Positions 1 through 11,700 of a stretch of 64,000 bases of DNA are shown one piece after another. The DNA comes from Paramacrobiotus metropolitanus. Its lineage: Eukaryota; Tardigrada; Eutardigrada; Parachela; Macrobiotidae. The translations under genes were made by a program, and so were the position numbers. The notes beneath the pieces are model-generated. The model had not been told where the DNA came from, ran no database searches, and worked only from the letters and a program-made list of their open reading frames with translations. Position 1 is the first letter of the stretch. The number at the start of each line of letters is the position of its first letter. The DNA lies in assembly GCF_019649055.1 (NCBI RefSeq), contig NW_026570240.1, positions 1 to 64,000 of the forward strand, in the 5' to 3' direction.

Positions 1-655
1 GGAGAGAAAATTGTTTTCTAATAGATTTGCGATAAATTATACAAGTAACACACGTGACTTTTGTTTTCGCATTTGGCAGGAATTTATTTAACAGCTTTGC
101 TGCAATTTAAAATTACTAAAGTTTATGAAACAACGTAAAAGGAATTCTGTGTCTGGGATATACTATTACTTCATGAGATCGATAGGGATTACATGACTGA
201 TGTTTGTCTGATAACCTGATGGAATTTTGAGGATGCGTGCTCCGTAACATAATTTGCACTTGAGTCTTTAAGGTTATCAGTTGCGAAAGAGGTACTATAC
301 CTTATCTCACGCAGTGTAGGTTACATACACTAATGCCTTTTCTAAAAATGTGTAAATCAAAAGGCAGATATTATTTTTTGTTTTGCCTTTGTCTTTGTTT
401 GCAACTTCCGTTGGCCATCACATCCGCTTGCTAGTCGTTGCTGGACCGTACTGCATCGATCGGAGGCTGTTCAAACAAATAAAACTCGCCGTTGTTTATT
501 TAATGATTGATCTTCTCGTTCTGCTATTAAGCGACAGATGTGCCAAAAACGTTCGTTGTCAGTGATTCACGTTTTGTGCGGTTTTTCTTCACAGAGACGA
601 TCGGCGTTGCTGTGCTGTGTGTTTTCCGCCTGCACTCTCGTCCCGTCCGAGCACG
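1..655. other. Upstream region of the MAP4K gene
   Basis: This is AT-rich sequence without a convincing coding exon. It should hold the promoter and 5' UTR of the kinase gene beginning at 656. Small ORFs here have no recognisable features. Confidence 0.5.
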
Positions 656-3379
656 ATGAATCATCCAGCTCTGAACGATATCTCGCGGGCCAATCCGCAG
701 TTGGAGTACGAAGTCCTCCAGCGTATCGGCGGCGGGACATACGGAGATGTGTACAAAGCCCGTCGCATCAACAGTGCGTCGCTGGCCGCCATTAAAATCA
801 TCAAATTCGAGCCGGGGGACGATTTGAGTATTATTCTGCAGGAGATCGTGGTGATGAAGGAACTGAATCATGCCAACATTGTGGCGTATTATGGTGCCTA
901 TATGCGACAGAGTCGCTTGTGGATCTGCATGGAGTTCTGCTCGGGAGGCTCTCTGCAGGATGTTTACCATGCTATTGGGCCGTTGCCCGAAGCACACGGC
1001 GTTTGTTATGAAGGAGACGCTGAAGGGTTTGGCGTATCTCCACCAAATGGGCAAAATGCACAGGGATATTAAGGGCGCGAATATTTTGCTAACGGAAGAA
1101 GGGGAAGTTAAGCTGGCTGATTTTGGCGTTTCGGCCCAGATTACAACTACGCTTAGCAAAAGGAAAAGTTTTATTGGATCTCCCTACTGGTATGTTTTAT
1201 TGGTATGGAGTTCGATGCAATTGTGAATTAGCCCTATTCCCTGATACATCTGGTTGCGTTTTAAGTGGCCATAATATACTTAATTTTACGCATTTATTTT
1301 ATTTCCACAAGTGTGACATTTTCTGCATTGATTTGTTTTGCACTGATGAAAAATGGTTTCAGGATGAGCCCTGAAATAGCCGCCGTGGAACGGAAAGGAG
1401 GGTACAATCAGCAGTGTGATATATGGTCATTGGGTATTACTGCCATTGAACTTGCCGAATTACAACCTCCGCTTTTTGAACTGCATCCGATGCGTGCCTT
1501 ATACCTCCTTTCTAAAAGCGGCTACAAACCTCCTCAGTTGAAAGATCGATTGAAATGGTCGCAAGACTATCAGAATTTTGTTAAATTAGCGTTGACCCGC
1601 AATCCCAAAAAACGCCCCACTGCCGACAAACTGCTCGAGCACACCTTCGTCCGTCAAGGTAACCTGGGATTTGCCTTGGGTCGTGACCTCATCGATCAGG
1701 CCCGGAATCCGCGCCGTGGACCTAGCAGTGAGAATGGTAGTGTCCACGAGCAGGATGACGACGAAGGCGCGGTATTGTCCAATGTCCTTAAACGCATTCC
1801 GTCCAAAAAGCCACCCGATTCGTATGGTGAAAACGGAAAAAACTCGCCCAGTTTTGCCCCGGTGCTCGCACATTTCAGGTCCAATGGGGATCAGCGGAGC
1901 CCGGAAACGGTTATTTTTCCTTCCTTGGGCGACATTGAATTAGGCCCCGTTTCCGATGGTACATTGGTGCGACCGCCCGCGCCTCCAGTACCACGACGGG
2001 TAAACAGTCCGGTGCATAATCAGCCACGGCCCGTCTCCACTCCTGTGCTACCATCTCAGTTAATAACCAACGTCGTGCGTACGTCCGAAGACGTTTATCT
2101 AGACGAAGACGAATACGGTGGGACTTTGCGGGTTGGCGGACGTCCATCGAGCATGGCTGGTCCAGATCCTCATTTGAACGCTGAATGGATAGAAGGTGAG
2201 GTTGCCGCTCCACCAGCGCCGCCACCGAGAAGAAAACATCAGCAGAAGAAGCTACAAGAGCGACAGAATAACAGTATTCCAAGTTTCCAGGCCAATGGTC
2301 TACCTCCGACGCCCCGGGTGCACATGGGTGCATGTTTTACCAAAGTTTTTAATGAATGCCCTTTGCACATTAACACAGCCGTCTCGTGGGTGCATCCGAT
2401 TACCCGTGACCAGCATATTCTGATTGGAGCAGAAGAGGGACTGTACACGTTAAACCTGAATGAACTCCATGAGCTGGCCATGGATATGCTGCATAGTCGG
2501 CGCTGTACATGGCTGCATGTGCATAAAGATGTGTTAATGTCCATTTCCGGCAAAACTCCCCATCTGTACCGGCACGATCTGGTATCGTTGCACGGGCGGA
2601 ATTTTAATAAATTCTCTTTATCCATGAATAAATTTCCTGAGAAGCTCATGCCGAGAAAATTTATCACGTCGTCCAAAGTTGCTGAGACAAAAGGGTGTTT
2701 GCGGTGTTGTGTTGGAAGGAATTCTTTGAATGGATCGAAATACTTGGCAGCCGCAATGCCAACCAACATCATTCTGATGCAGTGGTATGAACCAATGAAC
2801 AAGTTTATGATGCTTCGTCAGGTGGACTGGATGCTGCCTTCGCCGTTCAATACGTTTTATATGCTGATGACGGATAAGGAGTATCCCGTAGTGTGCACGG
2901 CTGTTCGTCCGCTTATCGGCGATCCAGGCGCGCAGTTTGAGATTGTGGATTTCAATCATTCATTCATCACAGTGACCAATACGGAAGCGTCGTCCATCAG
3001 CAATGCCTACCTGGAAGTAGTCAACATGCACCAGATCGACGAAAGAACAGTGGCTCTTTGCCATGACAATGTTGTGAAATTGACAGATTGTGAGGGACGA
3101 ATGAAAGAAGACGACGCAGTGACGACCAGTGAATTTCATTTTGATTTTATGATTTCTTCACTGGTTTGCCTGTCGGACAGCATTTTAGCCTTCCATTCTC
3201 GAGGGATGCAAGGAAGAAGTTTTATGATGGATGAGATAACCCAAGACATAGTCGATGAAAGTAAAGTTTATCGACTGATCGGTGCGGATCGGCTAATTGT
3301 TTTAGAAAGCAAACCGGCAGGCAGTCCTTCTGCTCCGGGAAACCTGTATATCGTAACGGGTCACGAAAATAACTTTTAG
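656..3379 (+). CDS. MAP4K: MAP4K3/5-type Ste20 kinase (frame break in kinase domain)
   Basis: This is a germinal-centre-kinase family protein (MAP4K3/MAP4K5, fly happyhour type) that acts upstream of JNK, TOR or Hippo signalling in the cytoplasm. Two exons are seen, 656-1189 and 1363-3379, joined by a 173-bp GT-AG intron inside the TGG codon before MSPE. The kinase domain shows the glycine loop ([12 protein letters not shown]), the catalytic loop [14 protein letters not shown], and the family hallmark VERKGGYNQ followed by [11 protein letters not shown] linker with proline-rich SH3-type motifs ([18 protein letters not shown]) follows, and then a citron-homology (CNH) domain from about residue 385 to the C-terminus. 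ATG 656 gives a normal start. Around base 1000 the frame must shift: it reads GPLPEA and then resumes TAFVMKETL in another frame, with one residue (two bases) missing compared with relatives. With that gap bridged the protein is about 850 residues. The break could be an assembly error or a real lesion. The family call is sure; integrity is not. Confidence 0.9.
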
Positions 3380-3735
3380 AGAAATCTGGTCTATTTGTGT
3401 GGTTTTGGACGTTTTTACATTTGTATGTTGATCCGGTTTAAAGTTTACAACTGTCGGGTAGAATGCTCATTCCGTGCCTAATAGTATGCAGCTTGTTCCT
3501 TTGTTTTCGAAGGTGAATTTTGTATTTACAAATTATAAAAATCGTTCGTTGTTGTTGCTGGTTTAGAAGCGCAGTAGGTAATATTAAATTATACAACACC
3601 ATTCACAACATCTGTGCTTGAAAAAGAAATTACGTTCCACTGGACCATACAACCGATTTAATAAAAAACGCTGGGATATTGTATACAACATTCATCCAAC
3701 AGATACGAGAATTAATGAGAGACATAAGACGCTTA
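3380..3735. other. 3' intergenic gap between convergent MAP4K and EIF2B4
   Basis: About 356 bp separates the two stop codons. It holds the 3' UTRs of both genes, including an AATAAA for the plus-strand gene at 3660. No further gene is seen. Confidence 0.6.
3660..3665 (+). promoter_or_regulatory. Candidate polyadenylation signal of MAP4K
   Basis: A canonical AATAAA lies 281 bp after the kinase stop codon, in the 3' gap before EIF2B4. Confidence 0.45.
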
Positions 3736-6589
3736 CTACTTGATAAGAGCATGTTTAACACGTAAAACTACGGGAACTGACGTACAAGGTACCATTCCTA
3801 TTTCTGTAATGACCACCGTAATCATATCAGGAGGTGTGACATCAAAGGCTAGATTTAGTCTGGAAATCATAGCCGGTTCCTCTTCCACCGGCCACATGCC
3901 AGGCACGCGCAAATCGTCTGGATTACCTGCGCATTAAAATGAAGGCCCAGTCAGTTTTAAATAGCGCAACTGCTGTAGAACTCAAGATTATGAACGACAT
4001 TTTTCTGCCACTAATTAAAAAATAAAAAAGAACGTTCCACATGTGACATTACGATGAGATTTAATTAACGTACCCAGTTCGTTATGCACAATGGAATCCG
4101 TCTGGACTCGCTCACAAAATTTGTATGTCTCGCAACATACTAACACAGGTACGTTATAGGCTTTGGCCACCAAAGCGATCTGAGAACTTCCCACACGCGA
4201 CATCACAAAACCATTGGCTAAGAGACATTCCGCGCCCATGAGCACTTTTGATACCTGTCAAAAAATTGTTACTTAAATTATTTACGTAATTTATACCCAC
4301 TATCACTGCTTTACAATACCTCCGGCATAACGTATGAAATCGAGTTGATATGGACGTATGAACATTTTAATCCATGCCGAACCAGTCTCCGCAACAACTC
4401 CCGACCTGCATTTACGAGCAGTTTTTACAAATACGGCAACTTATCTCTACCGCAAAATAAACTTTAAAACGACCTTAAGTATTCCAACGGCTAAAATAAA
4501 AAGAGTGTCAAAAATAAAAAATCTTCAACTCCAGAAAAGCCGAACAGAAACCCATAAAGCTGAGCCACTCATATTTCTCTTGCCTTCATTTCGCGGGCGA
4601 CCGTCCACAACAACAACGGAAAAAGCTTTCTTTCTGGAATGAGCTTCAAGCAGAACTTTTGTCACCAGGGAAGAACTAAAATAATTAAAGAGCCCACGTA
4701 AGGTCGTATATAAATTTTGACCCTCGGAAGTACTGTACAGCTTTGCATATGAATGCCTGCAAGTTTCCTTTTACCATGAATACGTCAAAATGACATCGCC
4801 ATTGTTAATCTTTTCCGCAGCATAGTTTTCGGCAATGGCTTTCCCGGCCAAAACTATCTTCTCGTCCACGTAGTGATCAAGTTGTTCAATCAGCCGAGCT
4901 TTTGCCTGTGCAATAGAAGACCGAATGAAATTACTAATTTTAGCGTGAACACATTCGACGCATCAATAATCAATTCAAAATTCGTATTCGCTTACTTCCG
5001 TATCGGGCATTTCCGCGGGTGTATGCGTAATCAACCACTTGATTTGGCGTATAGCATTTCCCATGCTTACTGACAAAGGTCGGCACTGAGCAAGGAAACT
5101 AAAATAATAACAAATGAAAAGTTCCACATCATATATTTTACCACTGCAGTATTCCCTTTTTTCTTCGTACTTAATATAGGGTTTTATGGAAGATTCCAAG
5201 TCTCGACACAGAAACTTGTTCATTGGCGTAGAGTAATCAGCAATCACCTGAAAAGTACGAGTAAGGATATTATCAGGATTTCACTATAATAAATCCATTG
5301 CAAATTATATTCACAGCTGTAGAACCAAGATTTCAAAATTTTCAGAGTAGATATTAGATAAGTAATCGACATCGGTATCCACGTAAAGCATCTTCGCTAA
5401 ATGCAACATCGAATTCCCCTTATGTACACGAGTACCTCTTTCATCGCTTCAATCAAAGCAACACAACGTGCATTCGATCCGCTTATAACACCGCTGGAAT
5501 AACGTATTCCCAATTTCACAATGGCTGGGTGAATTGTAGGGGAGGAGAAGCTGGAAAAGGATGGAAAAAGTCTATTTATCACTCATCTTATACTCAGCAA
5601 ACTTTATACAGCGACCCTTTTCTAAAATACATAGACATTGCTGATAAATCTAAATCCCTTTCTAAAATACTGCGAATAATGCAAATATTAGTGTGCACGG
5701 GCAGGACTAACTGTCAGGCAAACTGAGGCAGTCAGACCGTTCTCAGTGAAGTCTGCGGAAACAGTTACCGATGATTTCAGTGAAAACCAATTAGAAATAC
5801 AAAACCCATTCGCTTAAAAATACTTATTTTGTTATCAGGGATTTAATCGGCTAGAATTAACAAGAAATGCCAGAAATTTAAAACGAGTAATAACAAAGTA
5901 CGTTTCTCTTCATGAAATCCTCGCAAATGTTAGTTACACTGAAATCGGTACAAACTACAGAGTACATAAAATAACAGCGTAACGCTGACATTCACTCACT
6001 TGAGTGTTTTGGTCAAATGCCCGACGCCTTTGTGAGGTAATGGCAAATGCGAAAAGATTCCCAATGTGGCTATAGCACTAGAAGCCTCCATGGTAGTGCT
6101 GGCCGTTTCCGAATTGAAACTCCGCTGTCGAATGGCGTTCAGCTGTTGGCGCTGGGCTTCGTTAACGCTGCTTTGCGACTGCACTGCAGGCTTAGTCGCA
6201 GCGGCCGCGGATTTCGTCAGATGCGTTTGCGGCGGAGTGCCTCGTGATTCTATCACCAATTCAGCTTCAATCACTGGCGTTGTGAAAGGCAAACAGCTAG
6301 CCACTAAAGAATTTACCAGACAGCTGGGCCTTCGGACTGGGCTTCGGAACAGTGACCGGAGACGGCTGACGTTCGGGAACGGGAATCGTGATGGGGCTGG
6401 CGCTGGAGGCTCCTGTTTTGCCAGCCGCTTTAGCTGCTCTTGCGCCTCCTGCGAAACAGTAAGTGATAAACCAGGTGAATTCGTACAGTACCTAATGACA
6501 AACGAAAAGATTATCCCCGGTACCTGTACAGCACGACGCTCCGCACGCTGCTGGGCTTTCGATTTTTCTGGCTTTTCAGGATTTTCCAT
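3736..6589 (-). CDS. EIF2B4: Translation initiation factor eIF2B subunit delta
   Basis: This is the regulatory delta subunit of eIF2B, the cytosolic GDP/GTP exchange factor for eIF2 that is inhibited in the integrated stress response. Ten exons can be spliced in frame: 6524-6589, 6000-6448, 5436-5550, 5171-5247, 4996-5098, 4775-4905, 4569-4675, 4320-4405, 4074-4254 and 3736-3926, giving 501 residues. The N-terminal third ([15 protein letters not shown] onward) is basic and low-complexity, as in relatives. The conserved eIF2B alpha/beta/delta fold follows, with [94 protein letters not shown] and the terminal FDVTPPDMI...SSVPVV-like end ([11 protein letters not shown]). All introns are GT-AG and most are 70-190 bp; intron 2 is 449 bp. 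It converges on MAP4K. ATG 6589 is the first in frame before [10 protein letters not shown]. Confidence 0.96.
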
Positions 6590-6844
6590 ATTGCGTCAGA
6601 ATTTCGAGGCCTTCTTTGTGGCAAGATGGCACCGTCAGCCCGCAGCAACAAGTCACCCAAGTGTTCCGCAAAACGTGAAAAGCGACAACTCAGAAATAAG
6701 GTAAAACAGAAAAGGAAAGAAAAACTGAAAAAATGCTACATGTTTTATAGTGTATTGTACACTAGATTCTAGAAACTGATTAAGTTTTGTTAAGATTGTA
6801 TTGTAAGTATTTACTCTAGAGCAACTAATGATTCAACGAATAAG

Positions 6845-6870
6845 CATGGTCTGTATATATACAGACCATG
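6845..6870. repeat. Perfect 26-bp palindrome
   Basis: The two 13-base halves (CATGGTCTGTATA and its exact complement) abut with no spacer, about 255 bp upstream of the EIF2B4 start. It can form a cruciform or act as a dimeric protein site. Function is unknown. Confidence 0.85.
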
Positions 6871-8324
6871 GAATAAGGTTGGCGTGTTGTGAAATGTGAA
6901 GTCGTGTTGTTCAATTTTCATTCACTACCGGCGGTCCGGCGACCGCCTCTTGGATCGGTGACACCTGACAAGTAGTGTGTTGCGGCCACTGTTGCCGATG
7001 CAAAACTTTAAACTGTCGCAGATTTTTGTGTTAGAAAAAACTTTCCTGCAGAGTGAATCTGTTGTAGATAGGTACGTAGAAAATCTAAAGTAGTTCAAAT
7101 CTCGATACGATTTAGTCCTCAGGTGTAAAGTTGTAAACATTCAAATCTTTATTTGTGGGCGTGCACAAGAAAACCAATTTCAAATTAAAAAAAGGTAATG
7201 ATAAACGGACACGAACAAAGGTCAAAAGCTGAAAGAAGCTTACGGACTGAAAGGATTTCGAAGTTATTTACTAAAAATAGCACCGTTATTTACTGTTCTT
7301 GGTTTTATGTAGACTTATTAAACTGTCATTTTTCTAAAATGCCGGTAAATGCTGTCCAGTACCCATTATTTTATGGAGCAGCAAGCAGCTATGTACAATA
7401 CAATATAACAGTTTTGAGGTCCTACCGTAGGTAGGTACTCTGTCTTCCTATATAGACTAGAGTCACTAGACTAAAGTGGCACAGTTTTCTTTGATCGATG
7501 TCATCTCAGGGTCAGAATAGTGGAGTTTTGATATTACGCGATAACCTAGAAAGATTAATTACGCAGGACAGCGTCGATTGCCGCAATGGATTTTGTATTA
7601 ACCTGCTTGATCAGCATTGTACAGTACGAGTACAGCATTAAATGTCGACGCCACAAAAAGTTTACTGGTGTGAATAAGTCCGAAGATAATGAAATGACCA
7701 GTGAGTGTGCCTTTGCTTTTGATAATGCCTTATATAATATTTTTTGAAACAGATAATGCTTGTGTGATGCATGTAAGGTTTTAGTTCTGAAGACAACAAG
7801 TTCTTGTTACTTACTGGAATTTTTATGTATTAACAGCTATAGAGCCGCCATTTGGCAATAGAATAGAACTTCTGATAATTCAATAAGCGATTGTGTGCCT
7901 AGTGTACCGCGTTTATAATAGGTCAAGCGTACTGTGACGAATGACGACAACTGGACATTAACAGAAAGATATCGGATGCGGTGCACTTTAAAGGATAATC
8001 AGTGACATTTCATATTTCGTTTAACCGATAAGCAAAATTACTGAAAGAAGTCATCAAAACGCCTGTTTGAACGCGCTCGGTCATGATATCATCAGTCCAA
8101 TGGATGGCAAAATTTGGCTGTTTCGGTGGCTATTTTCTGAGTGAATTGATATCACTGACTCCCCAGCCGTGTTATTACGTATTGTATGATGTTGGTTCGA
8201 CAGCATAAAGATCTCCTTTTAAAATAATGCGAGCGAAGGTAAATACGATACAACGCTCCACGCAGTCTCAGATTCCCGATTTTGCCAATTGTTTCATTCT
8301 AATTAATTGTATTGTACATCTGTA

Positions 8325-8643
8325 TCAACATATACAGCGCGGTCTGCTACCGTATACGACACCATTAATCTTTAGCAGAAGCCGTTGACCAGCGGCGAAG
8401 CAAATTGCATCGCGGACCATTTTATTCGTTTGCCAGTTAGTTGGGTGGTACTTGTCTAGACATTTTACGCAAGACGGAGTGGCACCAGTGCTTTCGCAGT
8501 TGGATGGGAAAGTTGATTCTGGTCCTGAAATCTTACCGGCCCGCATCTTGTTTAAAGCCCATATCGACATAATCATTCAGTGATTGTTTTGCCGGTGCCA
8601 AGAGAATCAGCATATATGTATGGCATGCTGTTGTCCAAGCCAT
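8325..8643 (-). other. Possible small cysteine-rich ORF (weak)
   Basis: Minus-strand frames here encode two pieces in different frames. The upstream one, from ATG 8643, starts MAWTTACHTYMLILLA, which resembles a signal peptide. The downstream one (8325-8576) has six cysteines spaced like a small disulfide-rich domain (PSCVKC ... PRCIC). I cannot join them by a reasonable intron. It could be a small secreted peptide gene or chance; I lean to chance. Confidence 0.15.
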
Positions 8644-8707
8644 TTTGCTTTTGCGGCAGTTTTGCTGTATGCGGATTAATAAGTTTATCCCGTTTCTAGT
8701 GGAAAAA

Positions 8708-11700
8708 ATGGATATTAATACCAGTGCGTTTTTTATATGGCGGACAAGCGAGAGAAAACGGTTGCTGTTTGCTTTCCTCATTTTTTCCTGCGTTAAAGCT
8801 GCTTGTTCAACAGAAAGACACAACTTTGTGGTAAGCCGCCAATGACAGTGTGAGATTGTTTTAACCGAACAGTCGGAACAGATAACGTTAACTGAATCTC
8901 CATGCTAACCTTTTTATTCAGAAAAAAACTGATCTTTAATAAGCGAATGAATAAGTTGCTGGAACTATTTTCTTATTAGAGAATTATTTGGACTATGATT
9001 GTTTTGACTACGATTTTAATACACAAAGCGTGATTCATTTATACTTCTACTGCATGTGCCATGCTGATGAATACTGCTGTACGCATCGAGCCACATCTCG
9101 GTACAATTTTGAATTTTGTGCCAAGCATCTGGCTGCGTCCATTACTAATGCTGCAATATTCATTCATTTAATTCCTTTACGCCGATAAGGCATGATAACG
9201 AAATAAGCTTTCTGCTCTTGAAAATAGCTACGCGTTCCAAAGTGTATGGTCGTAATGGCGCAATTCATTGCTTGATATACTTTATCTGTATTTATCGGTT
9301 CGTTCAGAAACCGGTATAAGCAAAACGCAGAGATACTGTATTGCCATCAAAAGAGCCGCAATGTAATTTTCTGTTGCACAATCGAACGCTCCTAAACAGA
9401 TTTCAAAAATTTACCTGACTACTATCACTCAAAAATTTTAGTCAGCCAAAGTTTGTATATTACCATTTTCGCTAATTTGCCAAGGACAGATGGGAGAAAG
9501 TAAGCCGTATCGCGACGATAGTACTGTATATATAAAAAGCTTGTTTTTTTTCGCCAGTAAGGCAATTACCATAAACTGCAGCAGTGTGATGCTGTGCGCA
9601 TCGATATCGATTAACAATAATATTAATAAGTACTGCATATAATAATTTATGCAAAGGTTTTGCTCCAATTACTATTACAAAAGGTTCCAATTACTTATTC
9701 ATTCACGCACAACTTGTACGAAATAAGTACGTACGAGTACAAAGCATGTACAGACAGTGCTGCATGAATGTGCGTCGGTAGAGCATTTTGTTACTATAAA
9801 AACATTCAGAGAACTGAGTAATTATAATTTAACTCAGATGAAAAGAACAGTTGTACACGTAGCTTTCACTAAATTTGCTAAAATTTCTCATTACGTAAAC
9901 AAATTCCGAAAATATCGGCGGTTTTACCGACCGGTATCTTTGAGTCTTTGACCTTACGCACCGAAAAAATCTTGGAAGAATCAGATAATGTACCCAGCTC
10001 GGTCTAAAGTTTGGATGCACTTTATAGCAGTGAGATAATTAATTATTAAAACAACTTCACGCTGACTAGGAGCAATTATTCCAAGAGTCGGTTTAGTAAA
10101 ATATAGACGCAGTTAGAAAGCCATTTACGAAAAATTGTTCTAAAAAGTTTTTCAAGTTGAACCGTATGCAAATTTGGCTGCAGCACGCCACGTAAAACGC
10201 TTTTGCTTCCGCTATTTTTAGCATTTGCTGGCTATGACTTACGCCGTACGAGCACAAAGCAGCGTAAATATGTGTGTTTTCCCAAGCTGAGTGGTATTGT
10301 TCTTTTGGCCATTAAATGTTACAGCGTTAGTTTGATGCAGAATCTTAGCTTGTTTATTCCCATTCTTTTCCATCAAAGGGATGCAGACAGCGAGTGAGCC
10401 GTAACAGAAGATTTGATTTGACATTGCCTTTGCATAACGTCGCAGGTGTATAAAGTTTATTCATCAAACCGATTTTCTCGCGGCTGGCCATTCGTATTCC
10501 CATAATAACGATTATGAGCTGAATTCAGAGACACCTGGGCATACAGCCACGTGTGCAGAAAACGATTTAACCTAGAGTAATCAGACAGACCGTCCAAAGC
10601 GATGTTTTCAATTGACATTATTGCGGTACGATAATTACCATGATATATTATACATATCGAAACAGGCTGATTTCACAGCATGTCCAGTGTCCATTCTGCG
10701 ACAACATTTTCAAGGAATGTTTTCAACAAAATTCAGAAATACGTTTTAAATACGTATTTTGCATATTAGTGAAGAAAGTTAGACATGCGGCCAAGACGAC
10801 TCGCAGTATTTAAATTGGAAAATAAAACTATGCTTTCGGTAACATACAAAAAATCGAGTGCGATAAACCGTGCAAATTCTTTATATATGTATATTATTAC
10901 TTTTGTATGATGCACGAACAAAATTACATGTGAAGCGTTTCACGATGGTAAAGCTGAATCTAAAAGCAGTAAACCTATGACAGCAACTTGAAAGGTTACA
11001 AAAGTGTACAATTACGGTAATTAACACCTGTAAATTTGTCTGCCTCATAGAATTGTTCCCGACGCACTTTGAGCCTCGTGTAAGGTTTCGAAGTACGTAT
11101 AAAAGTCCCTCGGAACCACAAAGGGGCTGCGTCAGGGGGCTAGCACAACCTTAAGTTCTTCGAACAAACTGCGGTGAGGCTCGGTATGTTTTTCAGTGCT
11201 ATTTTCTCAGATACAAAGACGAAACTAATAACCGGAAGACACCACTCATATTCACCAGTCAGTTAGTTTAGCAGTTTATTATTTTGTTTGTTTTAGTATC
11301 AAGAGTAATAAAAACTTCGTTAATCGTCACCAGCGGGTGCTTCTACGTAATACTGAATTATTTGTTAGTAGAACAATCTGTAATAAAGGGATTTGTGTGT
11401 AAGGGTTTTGAAGTTTGTACAGTACTCGGAATTCGGAAATGTTGGGTGTTGTTTCTTTGTGTATTTATTACGGTTTTTCTTGATATAATAGCTTGGCATT
11501 CTCGCCGGCAAAAATAAGTAGTGAATTTGAATTTCAGGTTATTTGGCGTTATTAGCAAGGTAGTCGTGGTGAAATTGTTGACAAGGAAAATAGACTAAAA
11601 ACTGGCTTCGTTTGCTCAGAATTCACTCGCCTTTTTTTAATTTTTTAGTTAGCTGCAACAAGCTCGGACGAAGTCACAAACTGTGATATCGATTGCTCAA

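Larger units (their letters stand above)
6590..8707. other. Divergent intergenic region between EIF2B4 and SMOC
   Basis: This roughly 2.1-kb stretch lies between two divergently transcribed genes and should contain both promoters. It holds a perfect 26-bp palindrome at 6845-6870. The only weak coding candidate is the small cysteine-rich ORF at 8325-8576 on the minus strand. Confidence 0.5.

Noticed and set aside
527-1159. 210-codon ORF on the minus strand
   Set aside because: It is antisense to the MAP4K kinase exon, whose plus-strand product is clearly conserved.
2239-2802. 187-codon ORF on the minus strand
   Set aside because: It is a shadow of the CNH domain of MAP4K.
6066-6704. 212-codon ORF on the plus strand
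   Set aside because: It is antisense to EIF2B4 exons 1-2 and the intron between them; the minus strand has matching splice sites and a family fit.
11284-11517. Alternative signal-peptide exon for the SMOC-like gene
   Set aside because: The hydrophobic stretch has no nearby ATG and no donor in the phase needed by the Kazal exon.
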